From: Oscillospiraceae bacterium
GTDB lineage: Bacteria > Bacillota > Clostridia > Oscillospirales > Ruminococcaceae
DNA: 64,000 nucleotides
Reading direction: 5' to 3'
Assembly (NCBI GenBank): GCA_017468365.1
Contig: JAFUIS010000010.1
Span: 1 to 64,000, forward strand
Shown in pieces: positions 31,983-41,688 of the stretch; positions within the stretch are counted from its first letter, which is position 1; each line of letters opens with the position of its first letter. A model generated the notes under the pieces. That model was given only the letters and a program-made list of their open reading frames with translations. It had not been told where the DNA came from and did not search any database. Made by a program: the position numbers and the translations under genes.

Positions 31983-32522
31983 GTGTCGGAAAAAGATTCT
32001 GTAAACGCCGCTCTTGTTAATCCGGAGGACAGAGAGGAATATCACCGCTCCCTCGGACTCACCAAGAAAATCGAATCCCGCAAGATAATCCTTGTGGGAC
32101 GTTCCCGCTGCGGAAAAACCACCCTTATCCGCCGCCTCCATAACCTGGATATGTCCTATCATAAAACCCAGTCCATTGAAGCATGGTCCGACGCAATTGA
32201 TACCCCCGGTGAATATACCGATACTCCGTTTTTCAGCCGCGGCGCAGCAATAACCCCCGCATACGATGCGGATATAGTCTGTTTCTGCCACGACTGCGGA
32301 AACGATATCTGCCGCCTTCCCCAGATGTTTTCCATGAGCTTTGCAAAACCCGTTATAGGAATCGTCACCAAGGCGGATTCGGACGACGTTTCCACCGAAC
32401 AGGCGGAACTTTTCCTCCACAACGCCGGCGCCCGCCATATCGTTATCACAAGTTCCCTTACCGGACGCGGAATCGAAGAACTCATCGACCTTATCAATAC
32501 AATAGATCTGAACGATTACTGA
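31983..32522 (+). CDS. EutP/PduV-like P-loop GTPase, outside any eut or pdu cluster
   Basis: 179 residues. An N-terminal extension of about 35 residues precedes a Ras-like G domain. Walker A is LVGRSRCGKTT (about 38-48), the IDTPGEY switch (about 76-82) is the region typical of EutP/PduV, and TKAD (about 128-131) acts as the G4 base-recognition motif. The family accompanies ethanolamine or propanediol microcompartments, yet no shell protein or lyase is in the window. GTG 31983 follows GGAGGTG at 7-base spacing; an earlier in-frame start would begin before the -10 box and is rejected. Monocistronic. Confidence 0.8.
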   Translation: MSEKDSVNAALVNPEDREEYHRSLGLTKKIESRKIILVGRSRCGKTTLIRRLHNLDMSYHKTQSIEAWSDAIDTPGEYTDTPFFSRGAAITPAYDADIVCFCHDCGNDICRLPQMFSMSFAKPVIGIVTKADSDDVSTEQAELFLHNAGARHIVITSSLTGRGIEELIDLINTIDLNDY

Positions 32523-32530
32523 TAAAACAA

Positions 32531-32566
32531 AAAAAAAGCCCGCCGAAACCGGCGGGCTTTTCTTTT
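32531..32566. terminator. Terminator between EutP-like gene and permease, bidirectional
   Basis: Stem GCCCGCCG (32538-32545) with CGGCGGGC (32550-32557), A-run before and T-run after. Confidence 0.88.
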
Positions 32567-32567
32567 T

Positions 32568-33248
32568 CTATTTCACTTTTATATCTATCTTTTTCTGCAT
32601 TTTTCTTACCGCCACGGAAAGGCTGAAGTTTATGACGAAATAGATAACCGCCGCCGTGCCGAAAAGGATGAAAACGTCCTCTGCGGTAATGGGGTGTCCG
32701 GTAAAGGTGTTGGCGGTGGACATAAGCTTTTTGATGACGAACATAAGCTCCGCAACGCCTATCTGAGCAAGGTAGGAAGTATCCTTGATAATGGTGATGC
32801 ACTGGCTGGTAAGGGTCGGGATTATCCTTCTGAAAGTCTGGGGAAGGATGATATAGACCATTATCTGCACAAAGCTGAAGCCCTGGCTTCTTCCGGCTTC
32901 GATCTGTCCGTTCGGAATGGAGTTGAGTCCGCCGCGGATTATTTCGGAAATGATAGCCGCGTTAAAGATGACCGTTGCGACCAGCGCTCTTGAAAGAATG
33001 GAGGGCAGCGGCACCGCCGCAATGGCAACAAAAACCCAGAGAAGAAGAGGAGTGTTGCGGAAAATTTCAACAACCGCCGCCGCAAGTTTTCCGGCGGTTT
33101 TTCCATAGGTGTTGAAAAGCGCAAGCACCGTTCCCAAAAGCGTTCCGCCCAAAAGGGTCACGACCGCAATAAGAAGGGTCATTCCGAGACCGGCAAAAAT
33201 ATACGAAATATTATAGTCGGTAAAAAGAAGAGCGATTTCTTCCGTCAT
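32568..33248 (-). CDS. Polar amino acid ABC transporter permease
   Basis: 226 residues, five membrane segments, with the HisM/GlnP-type permease pattern including the EAA loop region SQGFSFVQIMVYIILPQTFRR (about 135-150, spoken as EAA---G). It forms the membrane pore with the second permease upstream. Its ATG overlaps the stop of that gene (ATGA). Last gene of the minus-strand operon ATPase-binding protein-permease-permease. Confidence 0.9.
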   Translation of the reverse strand: MTEEIALLFTDYNISYIFAGLGMTLLIAVVTLLGGTLLGTVLALFNTYGKTAGKLAAAVVEIFRNTPLLLWVFVAIAAVPLPSILSRALVATVIFNAAIISEIIRGGLNSIPNGQIEAGRSQGFSFVQIMVYIILPQTFRRIIPTLTSQCITIIKDTSYLAQIGVAELMFVIKKLMSTANTFTGHPITAEDVFILFGTAAVIYFVINFSLSVAVRKMQKKIDIKVK

Positions 33249-33952
33249 CCGGCGTTCACCTCCTTGTCGGAAGCGTTTGCGCGGTTTTTAAGTTTTTGCT
33301 CATATCGCTTTGCAAAATAGGTCAGCGGGAAACAAAGGCAGAAGAAAAGGATTCCGCAGGTAAGATATGCCGGGCCGTAACTCAGAGTTCCGTTGGAAGC
33401 CCATGCGTTGGAACGGTACATAAGGTCGCCGCCGGCGATCATTGCAAGAACGGAAGTGTTCTTGATAAGCGCCACCATCTGGTTTACAAGAGGCGGCAGC
33501 GCGATTTTTACGGACTGGGGAAGAATGATATAGCGCATGGCCTGAAGGTGAGTGAACCCCTGAGAAAGGGCTGCTTCCGTCTGACCGAAAGGAATGGAAG
33601 TTATTCCGGTGCGCACAACTTCGGAAATATATGCGCCGGTGTAAACTCCAAGTCCGATAACGCCTATCTGTTCTTTCGAAAGGTCGACTCCGGCATAAAG
33701 AAGTCCGTAATACATGAAAAGCACCTGAAGAACAAGGGGAGTGTTCTGGAAGAACTCGACGTAGACCCTTGCGACGCCTTTAAGAACCTTGTTGTTTCCG
33801 GAAGAGAAAAGTCCGAACACAACGCCGAGGCAAAGAGCAAGAATAAGCGCAAAAACGGAAACTTCCACCGTCACAAAAAACGCGTCGATGAATTCCCCGC
33901 GGGAATTCCAGAGCGCTTCCCATCGCCAAAGAGCAAAAACGCCGCTGTTCAT
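33245..33952 (-). CDS. Polar amino acid ABC transporter permease
   Basis: 235 residues with five membrane segments of the HisMQ type. The EAA loop SQGFTHLQAMRYIILPQ lies at about 140-156, and the QNTPLVLQVLF stretch near 85-95 is typical. ATG at 33952 (minus) sits eight bases after AAAGGAAG; a GTG three codons earlier is closer to that site and less likely. It follows the binding protein after a 51-base gap and overlaps the next permease by 4 bases. Confidence 0.9.
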   Translation of the reverse strand: MNSGVFALWRWEALWNSRGEFIDAFFVTVEVSVFALILALCLGVVFGLFSSGNNKVLKGVARVYVEFFQNTPLVLQVLFMYYGLLYAGVDLSKEQIGVIGLGVYTGAYISEVVRTGITSIPFGQTEAALSQGFTHLQAMRYIILPQSVKIALPPLVNQMVALIKNTSVLAMIAGGDLMYRSNAWASNGTLSYGPAYLTCGILFFCLCFPLTYFAKRYEQKLKNRANASDKEVNAG

Positions 33953-34003
33953 TCTTTTCACTTCCTTTCTGTAAATTTAAAGGTTTGACCCAAAGGGAGG
34001 CGG

Positions 34004-34786
34004 TTATCCCTCGAAGCTGGGAAGAAGTCCGTTCGCTTCGCGGAGGGAATCAATGGTTCCGTCGGAAATCCATTTGTCGATAAGTCCGTCAACATAATCG
34101 TTGAGCTGGGTGTTGGAAAGTTTCGAAACAACGCCGAAAGGCTGTGCCGCAAAACGCTCGTCAAGAATAACGGTGGTGTCGTCCATAAAGCTGGAAAGAA
34201 CGACGGTATCAACGCAGTGTGCGTCGATGGCGCCGGCGGAAAGAGCAAGCTTTATTCCGGCATGGTCGTCGAATTCATCGAAGGAAAGTTCATAACCTTC
34301 GCCGAGATAATCTTTAAGGCTCTGGGCAGAGGTGGAACTCATGGTAACGCCGACAGTTTTTCCGTTAAGGTCGGAAAGGGAAGTGATTCCGGAATCTTTA
34401 AGAACCATTACGCCGACGGCATCGGTGTAGTAAGGTGCGGAAAAGTGATAGCTCATTTTGCGCTCTTCGGTAATGGTGAAGTTCGAAAGGCTGATGTCGA
34501 TGTCGCCGGAATCGATCATCTGAAGGCGGGTGGTGGGGGTGACCACAAGGAATTCGACCTCAACGCCCATCTCTTCGGCGATCTTTCTTGCGATGTCAAT
34601 CTCAAGTCCGGAATATTCGCCGGTTGCGGGATCGAGATATCCCATTCCGATAAGGGAATCCTTTACGCCGACTTTAAGAACGCCGCGGCTCTGGATATCC
34701 TCAACGGTAACTTCGTTGCTTCCGCCGCAGGCGGAAAAGCAAACAAGCATTGCAAAAACGAGAAGGAATGCAATGATTTTTTTCAT
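34004..34786 (-). CDS. Amino acid ABC transporter substrate-binding lipoprotein
   Basis: 260 residues of the SBP family 3. The signal peptide MKKIIAFLLVFAMLVCF ends with lipobox FSAC (Cys near 20), so it is anchored outside the membrane. The mature part shows VLKVGVKDSLIGMGYLD (about 35-51), the ligand-binding Asp/Arg region (about 82-105: TPTTRLQMIDSGDIDISLSN is typical) and SAPYYTDAVGVMV. It delivers a polar or acidic amino acid to the two permeases; the specificity is not readable. It lies 18 bases after the ATPase gene. Confidence 0.92.
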   Translation of the reverse strand: MKKIIAFLLVFAMLVCFSACGGSNEVTVEDIQSRGVLKVGVKDSLIGMGYLDPATGEYSGLEIDIARKIAEEMGVEVEFLVVTPTTRLQMIDSGDIDISLSNFTITEERKMSYHFSAPYYTDAVGVMVLKDSGITSLSDLNGKTVGVTMSSTSAQSLKDYLGEGYELSFDEFDDHAGIKLALSAGAIDAHCVDTVVLSSFMDDTTVILDERFAAQPFGVVSKLSNTQLNDYVDGLIDKWISDGTIDSLREANGLLPSFEG

Positions 34787-34803
34787 ATTGCTTTATGCTC
34801 CTT

Positions 34804-35529
34804 TTATTGTCTTAAAATTTTTCCGAGGAAGGCTTTTGTTCTTTCGTTTTCCGGATTGGTGAAGAAATGTTCCGGAGTGCCCTCTTCGATAATTCGGCCT
34901 TCGTCCATAAAAACGATTCGGTCCGCAACTTCTCTTGCAAAGCCCATTTCGTGGGTGACGACGACCATGGTGATGTTTTCTTCCGAAAGTCTTATCATGA
35001 CGTCAAGAACTTCCTGGACTGTTTCGGGGTCAAGTGCGGAAGTGGGTTCGTCAAAAATAATGATTTTCTGCTGGGTGGTAAGGGCTCTTGCAATGGCAAC
35101 TCTCTGCTGCTGTCCGCCGGAAAGAGTTGTGGGATAAACGTGGGCCTTGTCTTCAAGACCTACAAGTTTAAGATACTTCATGGCAAGTTCCTCGGCTTCC
35201 GCCTTGGATTTTTTCTGAAGTTTTATGGGCGCAAGAGTAAGGTTGTGAAGAACGTCCATGTGGGGATAAAGGTTGAACTGCTGAAAAACCATTGCGGAGG
35301 TTTTTCTTACAAGTTCGGTTTTATTCTTGTGGGTAAGAAGCTCCCCGTCGATATAAACTTCGCCGGAAGAAGGCTCCTCAAGGAAGTTCATGCAGCGTAC
35401 CGTGGTGGATTTTCCGCTTCCGGAAGGTCCGATGATAACAAGCTTTTCGCCTTCCTTTACCTCAAGGTTAACGTCTTTAAGGACATGGAGGTTGCCAAAA
35501 TATTTATTTACATTGACAAGCTTTATCAA
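34804..35529 (-). CDS. Amino acid ABC transporter ATPase (GlnQ-like)
   Basis: 241 residues. Walker A is GPSGSGKST (about 35-43), the signature is [10 protein letters not shown] (about 134-143), Walker B is [12 protein letters not shown] (about 155-166), and the H-loop His is in THEMGF. GlnQ-type ATPases drive import of polar amino acids. I prefer the TTG at 35529 (minus), eight bases after GGAGG, over a GTG at 35538 that overlaps that site. First gene of the operon; promoter at 35569-35597. Confidence 0.93.
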   Translation of the reverse strand: MIKLVNVNKYFGNLHVLKDVNLEVKEGEKLVIIGPSGSGKSTTVRCMNFLEEPSSGEVYIDGELLTHKNKTELVRKTSAMVFQQFNLYPHMDVLHNLTLAPIKLQKKSKAEAEELAMKYLKLVGLEDKAHVYPTTLSGGQQQRVAIARALTTQQKIIIFDEPTSALDPETVQEVLDVMIRLSEENITMVVVTHEMGFAREVADRIVFMDEGRIIEEGTPEHFFTNPENERTKAFLGKILRQ

Positions 35530-35568
35530 TGTTTTCACCTCCGAAAAAAGATGGTTTTTAACTAATAT

Positions 35569-35597
35569 ATTTTATAGTAAAACATCAAATCCGTCAA
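35569..35597 (-). promoter_or_regulatory. Promoter of the amino acid ABC operon
   Basis: Minus strand TTGACG (35592-35597), 17 bases, TAAAAT (35569-35574). Confidence 0.68.
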
Positions 35598-35623
35598 GGC
35601 GAAAGAGCGGGACAACGAAAAAC

Positions 35624-35652
35624 TTTACAGAATCGTAATAAAAAGATATAAT
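35624..35652 (+). promoter_or_regulatory. Promoter of rsmA
   Basis: TTTACA (35624-35629), 17 bases, TATAAT (35647-35652), 34 bases before the start. Confidence 0.72.
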
Positions 35653-35686
35653 AAAATCAAAAGAAAATTCGTTTAGGAGGATAAAA

Positions 35687-36535
35687 ATGCCTGAACTTTC
35701 GAACATAAACGTCGTGCGCGACATTCTCGGACGCCACGGCTTCAAATTTTCAAAAAGCCTCGGCCAAAACTTCATCGTAAATCCGGACCTTTGCCCCCGA
35801 ATCGCCGAAGAAAGCGGCGTCGGTCCCGGAATCTGCGCTCTTGAAATCGGTCCCGGAATCGGCGTGCTCACAAAAGAGCTTGCCCTTCGTGCGGAAAAGG
35901 TTTTGAGCATCGAGATAGATAAGGCACTTCTTCCCGTGCTCAAAGAAACCCTTGCGGAATTTGACAACGTGAGCATCCTCAATGCGGACGTGCTCGAGCT
36001 TGATTTAAAGAGCGTAATTAAGGAACATTTCGGCGATATGCCCTTTGTTGTCTGCGCAAACCTTCCCTATTACATCACTTCGCCCATAATCATGAAGCTT
36101 CTCGAAGAAAATATCGGCGCCGAGAACCTTACTGTAATGGTACAAAAAGAAGCCGCAGTAAGAATTGCCGCAAAACCCGGAACAAGGGATTGCGGAGCTA
36201 TTTCCGCCGCCATAAATTATTACAGCGAGCCGGAAAAACTTTTCGACGTTTCAAAAGGAAATTTCGTCCCGCCGCCAAACGTAACTTCCGCGGTCATCCG
36301 CCTTACCCTCAGAAAAGAACCGCCGGTAAAAGTTGATGATGAAAAGCATTTTTTCCGCATTGTGAAGGCATCTTTCAGCCAGCGCAGAAAAACCCTTTCA
36401 AACTCCCTTTCTTCCGGTCTCGGAATCGGAAAAGACGAAGTTTTTGCCGCTCTTGAACAGTGTGGATTGGGCCCCAACGCAAGAGCCGAAGAACTTTCTC
36501 TTGAAGATTTTGCCGCCCTTGCAAAAATACTCTGA
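35687..36535 (+). CDS. rsmA: 16S rRNA dimethyladenosine transferase
   Basis: 282 residues. RsmA/KsgA dimethylates two adjacent adenosines near the 3' end of 16S rRNA and checks late 30S assembly. Seen: KSLGQNFIV (about 23-31), the SAM-binding EIGPGIGVLT (about 53-62), the acidic SIEIDKAL (about 75-82), ADVLELD (about 104-110), and the catalytic NLPYYITSP (about 125-133). The C-terminal helical domain follows. AGGAGG precedes ATG. Monocistronic. Confidence 0.95.
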   Translation: MPELSNINVVRDILGRHGFKFSKSLGQNFIVNPDLCPRIAEESGVGPGICALEIGPGIGVLTKELALRAEKVLSIEIDKALLPVLKETLAEFDNVSILNADVLELDLKSVIKEHFGDMPFVVCANLPYYITSPIIMKLLEENIGAENLTVMVQKEAAVRIAAKPGTRDCGAISAAINYYSEPEKLFDVSKGNFVPPPNVTSAVIRLTLRKEPPVKVDDEKHFFRIVKASFSQRRKTLSNSLSSGLGIGKDEVFAALEQCGLGPNARAEELSLEDFAALAKIL

Positions 36536-36568
36536 CGCAACAAAGCAAGTTTGGAACAGCTTTTCATC

Positions 36569-36597
36569 TTGCGGCAAAAAGTGAAGAGGAGTATAAT
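36569..36597 (+). promoter_or_regulatory. Promoter of the DUF4430 lipoprotein
   Basis: TTGCGG (36569-36574), 17 bases, TATAAT (36592-36597). Confidence 0.6.
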
Positions 36598-36648
36598 CAT
36601 AACCGTAAGCTCCGCCGGAGCAAAAAATTTTTCAGGAGGAAACAAAAA

Positions 36649-37026
36649 ATGAAAAAAATCATTGCAATCGTTCTTGCTCTTGTAATGGTTCTTGCTTTCG
36701 CAGCCTGCGGAAAAGCAGAAACCGCAAAATTCGTCATCACTGACGCAGTAAATGACACAGTTCTTTATGAATTTGAAGCCGAACTCACCGAAGGCGCCAC
36801 CGCCGGAAGCCTTATCGAAGAATATCTTACCGAAAACGGCGTTGACTATACCATCTATGACGGTGATATGCTCGGCAGCATCGGCGAACTTGAACAGGAC
36901 GCCGAAAACTGGTCCGTTTATTGGGCATGCTATTATAACGGCGAATACGCAACCGTCGGCCTTTGGGGATACACCCCTGCAGCAGGCGACCTCATCGAAG
37001 TGAAATTTGAGGAATCCACCTGGTAA
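36649..37026 (+). CDS. DUF4430 domain lipoprotein (transcobalamin C-terminal-like fold)
   Basis: 125 residues. Signal peptide MKKIIAIVLALVMVLAF with lipobox FAAC (Cys at 21). The mature part shows the DUF4430 pattern: TAGSLIEEYLTENG near 59-72 and WSVYWACYYNG near 89-99, ending in GDLIEVKFE. This domain is related to the cobalamin/intrinsic-factor-like beta-grasp domain and occurs in surface proteins of Clostridia, sometimes near ECF or B12 transport genes; none are here. Monocistronic, with its own promoter and terminator. Confidence 0.82.
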   Translation: MKKIIAIVLALVMVLAFAACGKAETAKFVITDAVNDTVLYEFEAELTEGATAGSLIEEYLTENGVDYTIYDGDMLGSIGELEQDAENWSVYWACYYNGEYATVGLWGYTPAAGDLIEVKFEESTW

Positions 37027-37042
37027 AAACAATAAATCGCCC

Positions 37043-37080
37043 AAAATCCCCTTCGGAAACGAAGGGGATTTTTTTGTTTT
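37043..37080 (+). terminator. Terminator of the DUF4430 lipoprotein gene
   Basis: Stem AAATCCCCTTCG (37044-37055), GAAA loop, CGAAGGGGATTT (37060-37071), then T-run. Confidence 0.9.
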
Positions 37081-37114
37081 GCATTTATAATGAATTATTC
37101 TTAATAATTTTTAC

Positions 37115-37143
37115 TTGTATATTTAATGTTGTTTTGTTATAAT
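37115..37143 (+). promoter_or_regulatory. Promoter of the tepA-ylzJ operon
   Basis: TTGTAT (37115-37120), 17 bases, TATAAT (37138-37143) with an upstream TG at 37135-37136. An AT-rich leader of about 70 bases follows. Confidence 0.65.
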
Positions 37144-37222
37144 GTAATTTACGAAAGTTTGCGCAAAAGTATATAAAGCCTTTTCCGAAGCATAATATTA
37201 AAAAACTCCGGAGGTTTTATGT

Positions 37223-37927
37223 ATGCAGGACAAACCGAAAAACTTTTCCGATGACGAAACCGAAGAAACCGAAACCCAGACCGAACAGATAATCGAAACC
37301 GGCTCGGTCATAAGAACAAAAGGAAAACACTGTATCCACTGCCTGACCATTGTGGGTCAGATCGAAGGACACTATATCCTTCCGCCGCAGAATAAGAGCA
37401 CAAAGTATGAACACGTCATACCCCAGCTTGTGGCAATTGAGGAAGACCCGGAAATCGAAGGTCTTATCGTAATGCTCAACACCGTCGGCGGCGACGTTGA
37501 AGCCGGCCTTGCCATTGCAGAACTTATTTCCGGAATGAGCAAGCCCACCGTTTCCCTTGTTCTCGGCGGCGGACATTCCATAGGCGTTCCCCTTGCCTGT
37601 TCCGCGGACGTTTCGTTCATCGTTCCTTCCGCCACCATGACCATCCACCCGGTAAGGATGAACGGGCTTGTTCTCGGCGTTCCCCAAACTCTTTCCTATT
37701 TTGATAAAATGCAGGAAAGAATAACGAAATTCGTCACCGAAAATTCTAATATAAAAGCCGAGCGCTTTCGCGAGCTCATGTTCAACACCGGCGAACTCAT
37801 AACCGACGTTGGTTCGGTGCTTGACGGCGAAGCAGCCGTTGCCGAAGGCCTTATCGATAACCTCGGCGGGCTTTCGGATGCGATAAAGTGCCTCTATTCA
37901 AAAATTGAAGGGAGGCAGGGAGAATGA
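37223..37927 (+). CDS. tepA: ClpP-class serine protease, TepA/YmfB family
   Basis: 234 residues with the ClpP/crotonase-like fold. The nucleophile Ser is in [11 protein letters not shown] (about 114-124), the catalytic His in MTIHPVR (about 139-145), and the Asp probably in [10 protein letters not shown] (about 191-200). The N-terminus (about 1-30) is acidic and disordered. TepA was named for an effect on protein translocation in Bacillus. Here it precedes ylzJ and, after uppP, spoIIIE/ftsK, as in Bacillus (tepA-ylzJ-spoIIIE). The ylzJ start overlaps its stop. Confidence 0.9.
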   Translation: MQDKPKNFSDDETEETETQTEQIIETGSVIRTKGKHCIHCLTIVGQIEGHYILPPQNKSTKYEHVIPQLVAIEEDPEIEGLIVMLNTVGGDVEAGLAIAELISGMSKPTVSLVLGGGHSIGVPLACSADVSFIVPSATMTIHPVRMNGLVLGVPQTLSYFDKMQERITKFVTENSNIKAERFRELMFNTGELITDVGSVLDGEAAVAEGLIDNLGGLSDAIKCLYSKIEGRQGE

Positions 37928-38121
37928 TACTTTGGACAGTGGAGCCGATTGAAAGAATTTTTCCGTCCGAAATCCCCGAAACCACGACCATCGATATCGC
38001 CGGCGGGTTTCTTGAAGGAAGAATGACCCCCGCGGGATTTTCGGTTTCGCGGCTTGTTTCAACCGATTTAAAAAACTATCTCCGGACGGAATATTCCCCG
38101 GGGCATATAAGAAAAATCTGA
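37924..38121 (+). CDS. ylzJ: YlzJ-like protein
   Basis: 65 residues, called mainly by position between tepA and spoIIIE and by the opening [13 protein letters not shown], which fits YlzJ-like proteins from memory. It overlaps tepA by 4 bases (ATGA). No membrane segment. Function unknown. Confidence 0.75.
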   Translation: MILWTVEPIERIFPSEIPETTTIDIAGGFLEGRMTPAGFSVSRLVSTDLKNYLRTEYSPGHIRKI

Positions 38122-38158
38122 AACCGCCTTTGCGGTTTACATATATCAAGGAGAAAAA

Positions 38159-39022
38159 ATGGACCTTTTTGACGCAGTAATCCAGGGCATTATTCAGGGA
38201 CTCACCGAGTTCCTTCCGGTATCTTCCAGCGGACATCTTTCCGTCTATCAGCATTTCACCGGAAACAGCGGCGAAGCCGCCGGAGTTTATTCGATACTTC
38301 TTCATCTCGGAACCCTTCTTGCAGTCTGCATTGCTTTTTACCGCGAGATATTCGATATGATAAAAGAATTTTTCGCCATGGCGAAAGAGATCGTTACCGG
38401 AAAATTTGATAAGAAAAACATGACCGGTTCAAGAAGAATGATTTTCCTTCTTATAATCTCTCTTCTTCCCCTTTGTGTTTTCTATTTCATTTCCGATTTT
38501 TATAATTCCCTTTCCACAGATAACGATATCGTCGTTGAAGGACTTTGCTTCCTTCTCACCGCGGCTCTCCTTCTCGTTTCCGGAAAATGCGTAAAAGCCG
38601 GAGGTACCACCGCCGAAAACATGACCTGGAAGCAGGCTCTCGGAATGGGCATCGCCCAGGGCATCGCGCCTCTTCCGGGACTTTCCCGTTCCGGTTCCAC
38701 AATTTCCACAGGACTCATCCTCGGGGTTTCCCGCGACCAGGCTGTGGCGTTTTCGTTCATCATGGGTGTTCCTGCGGTGCTTGCGGCAAACGTTCTTGAA
38801 GTTCCCGCCGCCATAACCGGAAGCGTCGATATCAACTGGGGTGCCGCCCTTGTGGGAATGTTCATTTCCCTTGCGGTGGGAATAGCCGCAATAAAAACCG
38901 TAAAACTTCTTGTAAAAAACGATAAATTCACTTCGTTCGCGTGGTACCTCATTCCCCTCGGTGTTATAATCACCGGAATCGGAATTTTCGAGCATATCAC
39001 CGGAACCGTCATAACATTTTAA
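38159..39022 (+). CDS. uppP: Undecaprenyl-diphosphatase (UppP/BacA)
   Basis: 287 residues with about eight membrane segments. It dephosphorylates undecaprenyl diphosphate to recycle the lipid carrier of wall synthesis. The family motifs are seen: LTEFLPVSSSGHLS (about 15-28) with the catalytic Glu, and GIAQGIAPLPGLSRSGST (about 162-179) with the Arg/Ser loop. AAGGAG precedes ATG. It interrupts the ylzJ-spoIIIE pair, with a small hairpin (38122-38138) before it. Confidence 0.95.
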   Translation: MDLFDAVIQGIIQGLTEFLPVSSSGHLSVYQHFTGNSGEAAGVYSILLHLGTLLAVCIAFYREIFDMIKEFFAMAKEIVTGKFDKKNMTGSRRMIFLLIISLLPLCVFYFISDFYNSLSTDNDIVVEGLCFLLTAALLLVSGKCVKAGGTTAENMTWKQALGMGIAQGIAPLPGLSRSGSTISTGLILGVSRDQAVAFSFIMGVPAVLAANVLEVPAAITGSVDINWGAALVGMFISLAVGIAAIKTVKLLVKNDKFTSFAWYLIPLGVIITGIGIFEHITGTVITF

Positions 39023-39037
39023 GGAAGGCAAATTCTG

Positions 39038-41641
39038 ATGGCTGCAACAAAAAAGAACACCACAAAAAAAGGAACAAAAAAGAATACTTCCAAAAAAGCG
39101 GCCGAGGCTGAAATTTCTTCCCGCCGCCAGCTTTATGCCATAGGATTTTTCGTCCTTGGCGTAATTTTCACCGCCATGACTCTTATCAAGGGCGAAAGCC
39201 TTTGGCAGGGACTTCATTACACCCTTTTCGGACTTTTCGGCTGGTGCGCCTATCTCATCGGACCCGTGTTCATCTATCTTGCTGTGATGAACACCCTTGA
39301 AAGACCCACCTTTTCCACCGCGGCCCAGGGTTACGAAAGCCTTGCACTCATAATCCTTCTTTCCGGAATCACCACCGTTTTCAGCGAAGGAATGGTCCTT
39401 GACGGAAGTGTTTTCAATAAGATAGGCCAGCTCTTTACATACGGAAAAGAACTTGTGGGCGGCGGAGTACTTTCCGTCATCTACGGTCTTACCTCCATGG
39501 CGCTTATGGGAAGACTTGCCGCAATAATCGTGGGACTTGTTCTCATCGTTGCGGTGATAATGCTCCTTACCGGAACCACCCTTATCGGCTTTGCAAAAAG
39601 CACCAAAAAAGTCGGCGAAAAAGTCAAAACCGTCTATACCGAACAGGTCGAACACCATAAACAGATGGAAGAAAACCGCCGCAATGTCCAGATAGATATC
39701 CCCGTTGACGAACCGGTAAAATACGTTTCCAAAGAAACCGAAGACAGCGTAAAGCGCTCCAAGGAAAAACTCCTCGGAACCGCCGCTGCTGAAAAACCCG
39801 CAAAATCTTCCGGAAGAATGATAGATATCCCCCTCGATGACGAACCGGTTGCAGCAGTTGAAACCACAGCTGCGGCAGTCACCACCGTAACTTCCGAAAG
39901 ACCCCGAGCCACCGCAGTAAAAGAAGAACCGATCCACGGTTTCACCGCCCATATGAACGTCGAGGTGCCCAAAGAGGAAGAGATCGAAGGCTTCAAATCC
40001 GCAAAGGAACAGATGGAAGAAGCCGCAAAAGACCCCGCACTCGAAGAACTTATCAGCAAGGCGATGGTTGACCAGGCCAATGCCAAAAAAATAGAAAAAG
40101 CTGAAATGAAGGTCCTTGCGGATGAACAGGAAAAGAAGATAACCGAGATAATGAACGACCTCGAAACCCTTCCCTACGTTTTCCCGCCTTCCGACCTTCT
40201 CAATGCCTCGGATAACTCCAACCAGGAGGACATCACCGAGGAGCTTCGCAAAAACGCGGACGTTCTTACCAACACCCTCCAAAGTTTCGGCGTTTCCGCA
40301 AAAGTCGTTGATATCAACCGCGGACCTGCGGTAACCAGATATGAACTCCAGCCCGGAGCGGGCGTAAAAGTCAGCAAGATTGCAAGCCTTTCCGATGACC
40401 TTGCCCTTAACCTTGCGGCAAAAGGCGTAAGAATCGAAGCTCCCATTCCCGGAAAAGCCGCCGTCGGAATCGAAGTTCCTAACAAAAACCGCGACATCGT
40501 AAGAATTCGCGAGCTCATCGAATCCGCCGAATTCCAGAACGCAAAATCCAAACTCACCGTCGCTTTGGGACGCGACATCGTCGGCAACGTCGTTCTCGCC
40601 GACCTTAAAGAAATGCCCCACCTTCTTGTTGCAGGCTCCACCGGTTCCGGTAAATCCGTCTGCATAAACTCCATGATCATTTCGCTGATGTATAAAGCAA
40701 ACCCCGATGAGGTAAAGCTTCTTCTCATCGACCCCAAGGTCGTTGAGCTCAGCGTTTATAACGGAATCCCCCACCTTCTCATTCCGGTAGTCACCGACCC
40801 CAGAAAAGCCGCGGGCGCTCTTAACTGGGCGGTTTCCGAAATGCTCAAGCGTTACCAGATGTTCGCCGAAAACAGCGTCCGCGATATCGCCGGCTATAAC
40901 AAGCTTGCCGAAAGCCGCGACGACATGCAGAAAATGCCCAAGGTCGTCATCATCATTGACGAGCTTGCGGACCTTATGCTCGTTGCTTCCAGCGAAGTCG
41001 AGGATTCCATCAACCGCCTTGCCGCACTTGCAAGAGCGGCAGGCATGCACCTTGTTGTTGCAACCCAGCGTCCTTCCGTTGACGTCATCACCGGCGTTAT
41101 CAAATCCAATATCGGAAGCCGAATCGCCTTTAAAACCTCTTCCCAGGTTGACAGCCGTACCATTATCAGCGACGGAAGCGCCGAAAAACTTCTCGGCAAG
41201 GGCGATATGCTCTTCTATCCTCAGACGGATATGCGCCGAGTACAGGGCTGCTTTGTCAGCGACCGCGAGGTCGAGGACGTTGTCCGCTTCGTAAAAAACG
41301 GCGGTCAGGCAACCTATGACGAAGAGATAATCGACAACATCGAAAAACTTGCGGTTAAAGAAAAAGGAAAGAAAGCCTCCGAAGATTCCGCTTCCGAAGG
41401 AGGAGGTTTTGATGACGGCGACGAAATGCTCGATTCCGCCATCGAATGCGTCATCGAAATGGGACAGGCTTCCACCTCGCTTCTTCAGCGCAAACTCAAA
41501 CTCGGCTATGCCCGTGCCGCAAGAATCATCGACCAGATGGAAGAACGCGGAATAGTCGGACCTTTTGAAGGAAGCAAACCCCGCCAGGTTCTTATCACAA
41601 AGGAACAGTGGCTTGAAAAACAGCTTGCAAGCGACGAATAA
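39038..41641 (+). CDS. ftsK: DNA translocase FtsK/SpoIIIE
   Basis: 867 residues. A Lys-rich start, four membrane helices (about 32-175), a charged linker (about 190-370) and the motor (about 375-780): Walker A is GSTGSGKSV (about 532-540), and Walker B lies in [11 protein letters not shown] (about 638-648). The gamma winged-helix domain that reads polar KOPS/SRS sequences ends the protein ([20 protein letters not shown]). It pumps chromosome ends at the septum, or into the spore if the host sporulates; the vegetative or sporulation role cannot be decided. Confidence 0.95.
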   Translation: MAATKKNTTKKGTKKNTSKKAAEAEISSRRQLYAIGFFVLGVIFTAMTLIKGESLWQGLHYTLFGLFGWCAYLIGPVFIYLAVMNTLERPTFSTAAQGYESLALIILLSGITTVFSEGMVLDGSVFNKIGQLFTYGKELVGGGVLSVIYGLTSMALMGRLAAIIVGLVLIVAVIMLLTGTTLIGFAKSTKKVGEKVKTVYTEQVEHHKQMEENRRNVQIDIPVDEPVKYVSKETEDSVKRSKEKLLGTAAAEKPAKSSGRMIDIPLDDEPVAAVETTAAAVTTVTSERPRATAVKEEPIHGFTAHMNVEVPKEEEIEGFKSAKEQMEEAAKDPALEELISKAMVDQANAKKIEKAEMKVLADEQEKKITEIMNDLETLPYVFPPSDLLNASDNSNQEDITEELRKNADVLTNTLQSFGVSAKVVDINRGPAVTRYELQPGAGVKVSKIASLSDDLALNLAAKGVRIEAPIPGKAAVGIEVPNKNRDIVRIRELIESAEFQNAKSKLTVALGRDIVGNVVLADLKEMPHLLVAGSTGSGKSVCINSMIISLMYKANPDEVKLLLIDPKVVELSVYNGIPHLLIPVVTDPRKAAGALNWAVSEMLKRYQMFAENSVRDIAGYNKLAESRDDMQKMPKVVIIIDELADLMLVASSEVEDSINRLAALARAAGMHLVVATQRPSVDVITGVIKSNIGSRIAFKTSSQVDSRTIISDGSAEKLLGKGDMLFYPQTDMRRVQGCFVSDREVEDVVRFVKNGGQATYDEEIIDNIEKLAVKEKGKKASEDSASEGGGFDDGDEMLDSAIECVIEMGQASTSLLQRKLKLGYARAARIIDQMEERGIVGPFEGSKPRQVLITKEQWLEKQLASDE

Positions 41642-41688
41642 TCGATAGTCCCTTTTAACAAAAGAGGTTAAAAAAGGAGGCACACATT

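Noticed and set aside
38429..41683. A very long open frame on the minus strand opposite ftsK
   Set aside because: It is the complement of a strongly coding gene with GC-rich third positions; it has Phe/Gly/Ser-rich content, no ribosome-binding site and no domain. The same applies to long antisense frames opposite leuS (45692-48370), oppC-oppF (59881-62691), psuG (4602-6539) and prfC (24404-25885).
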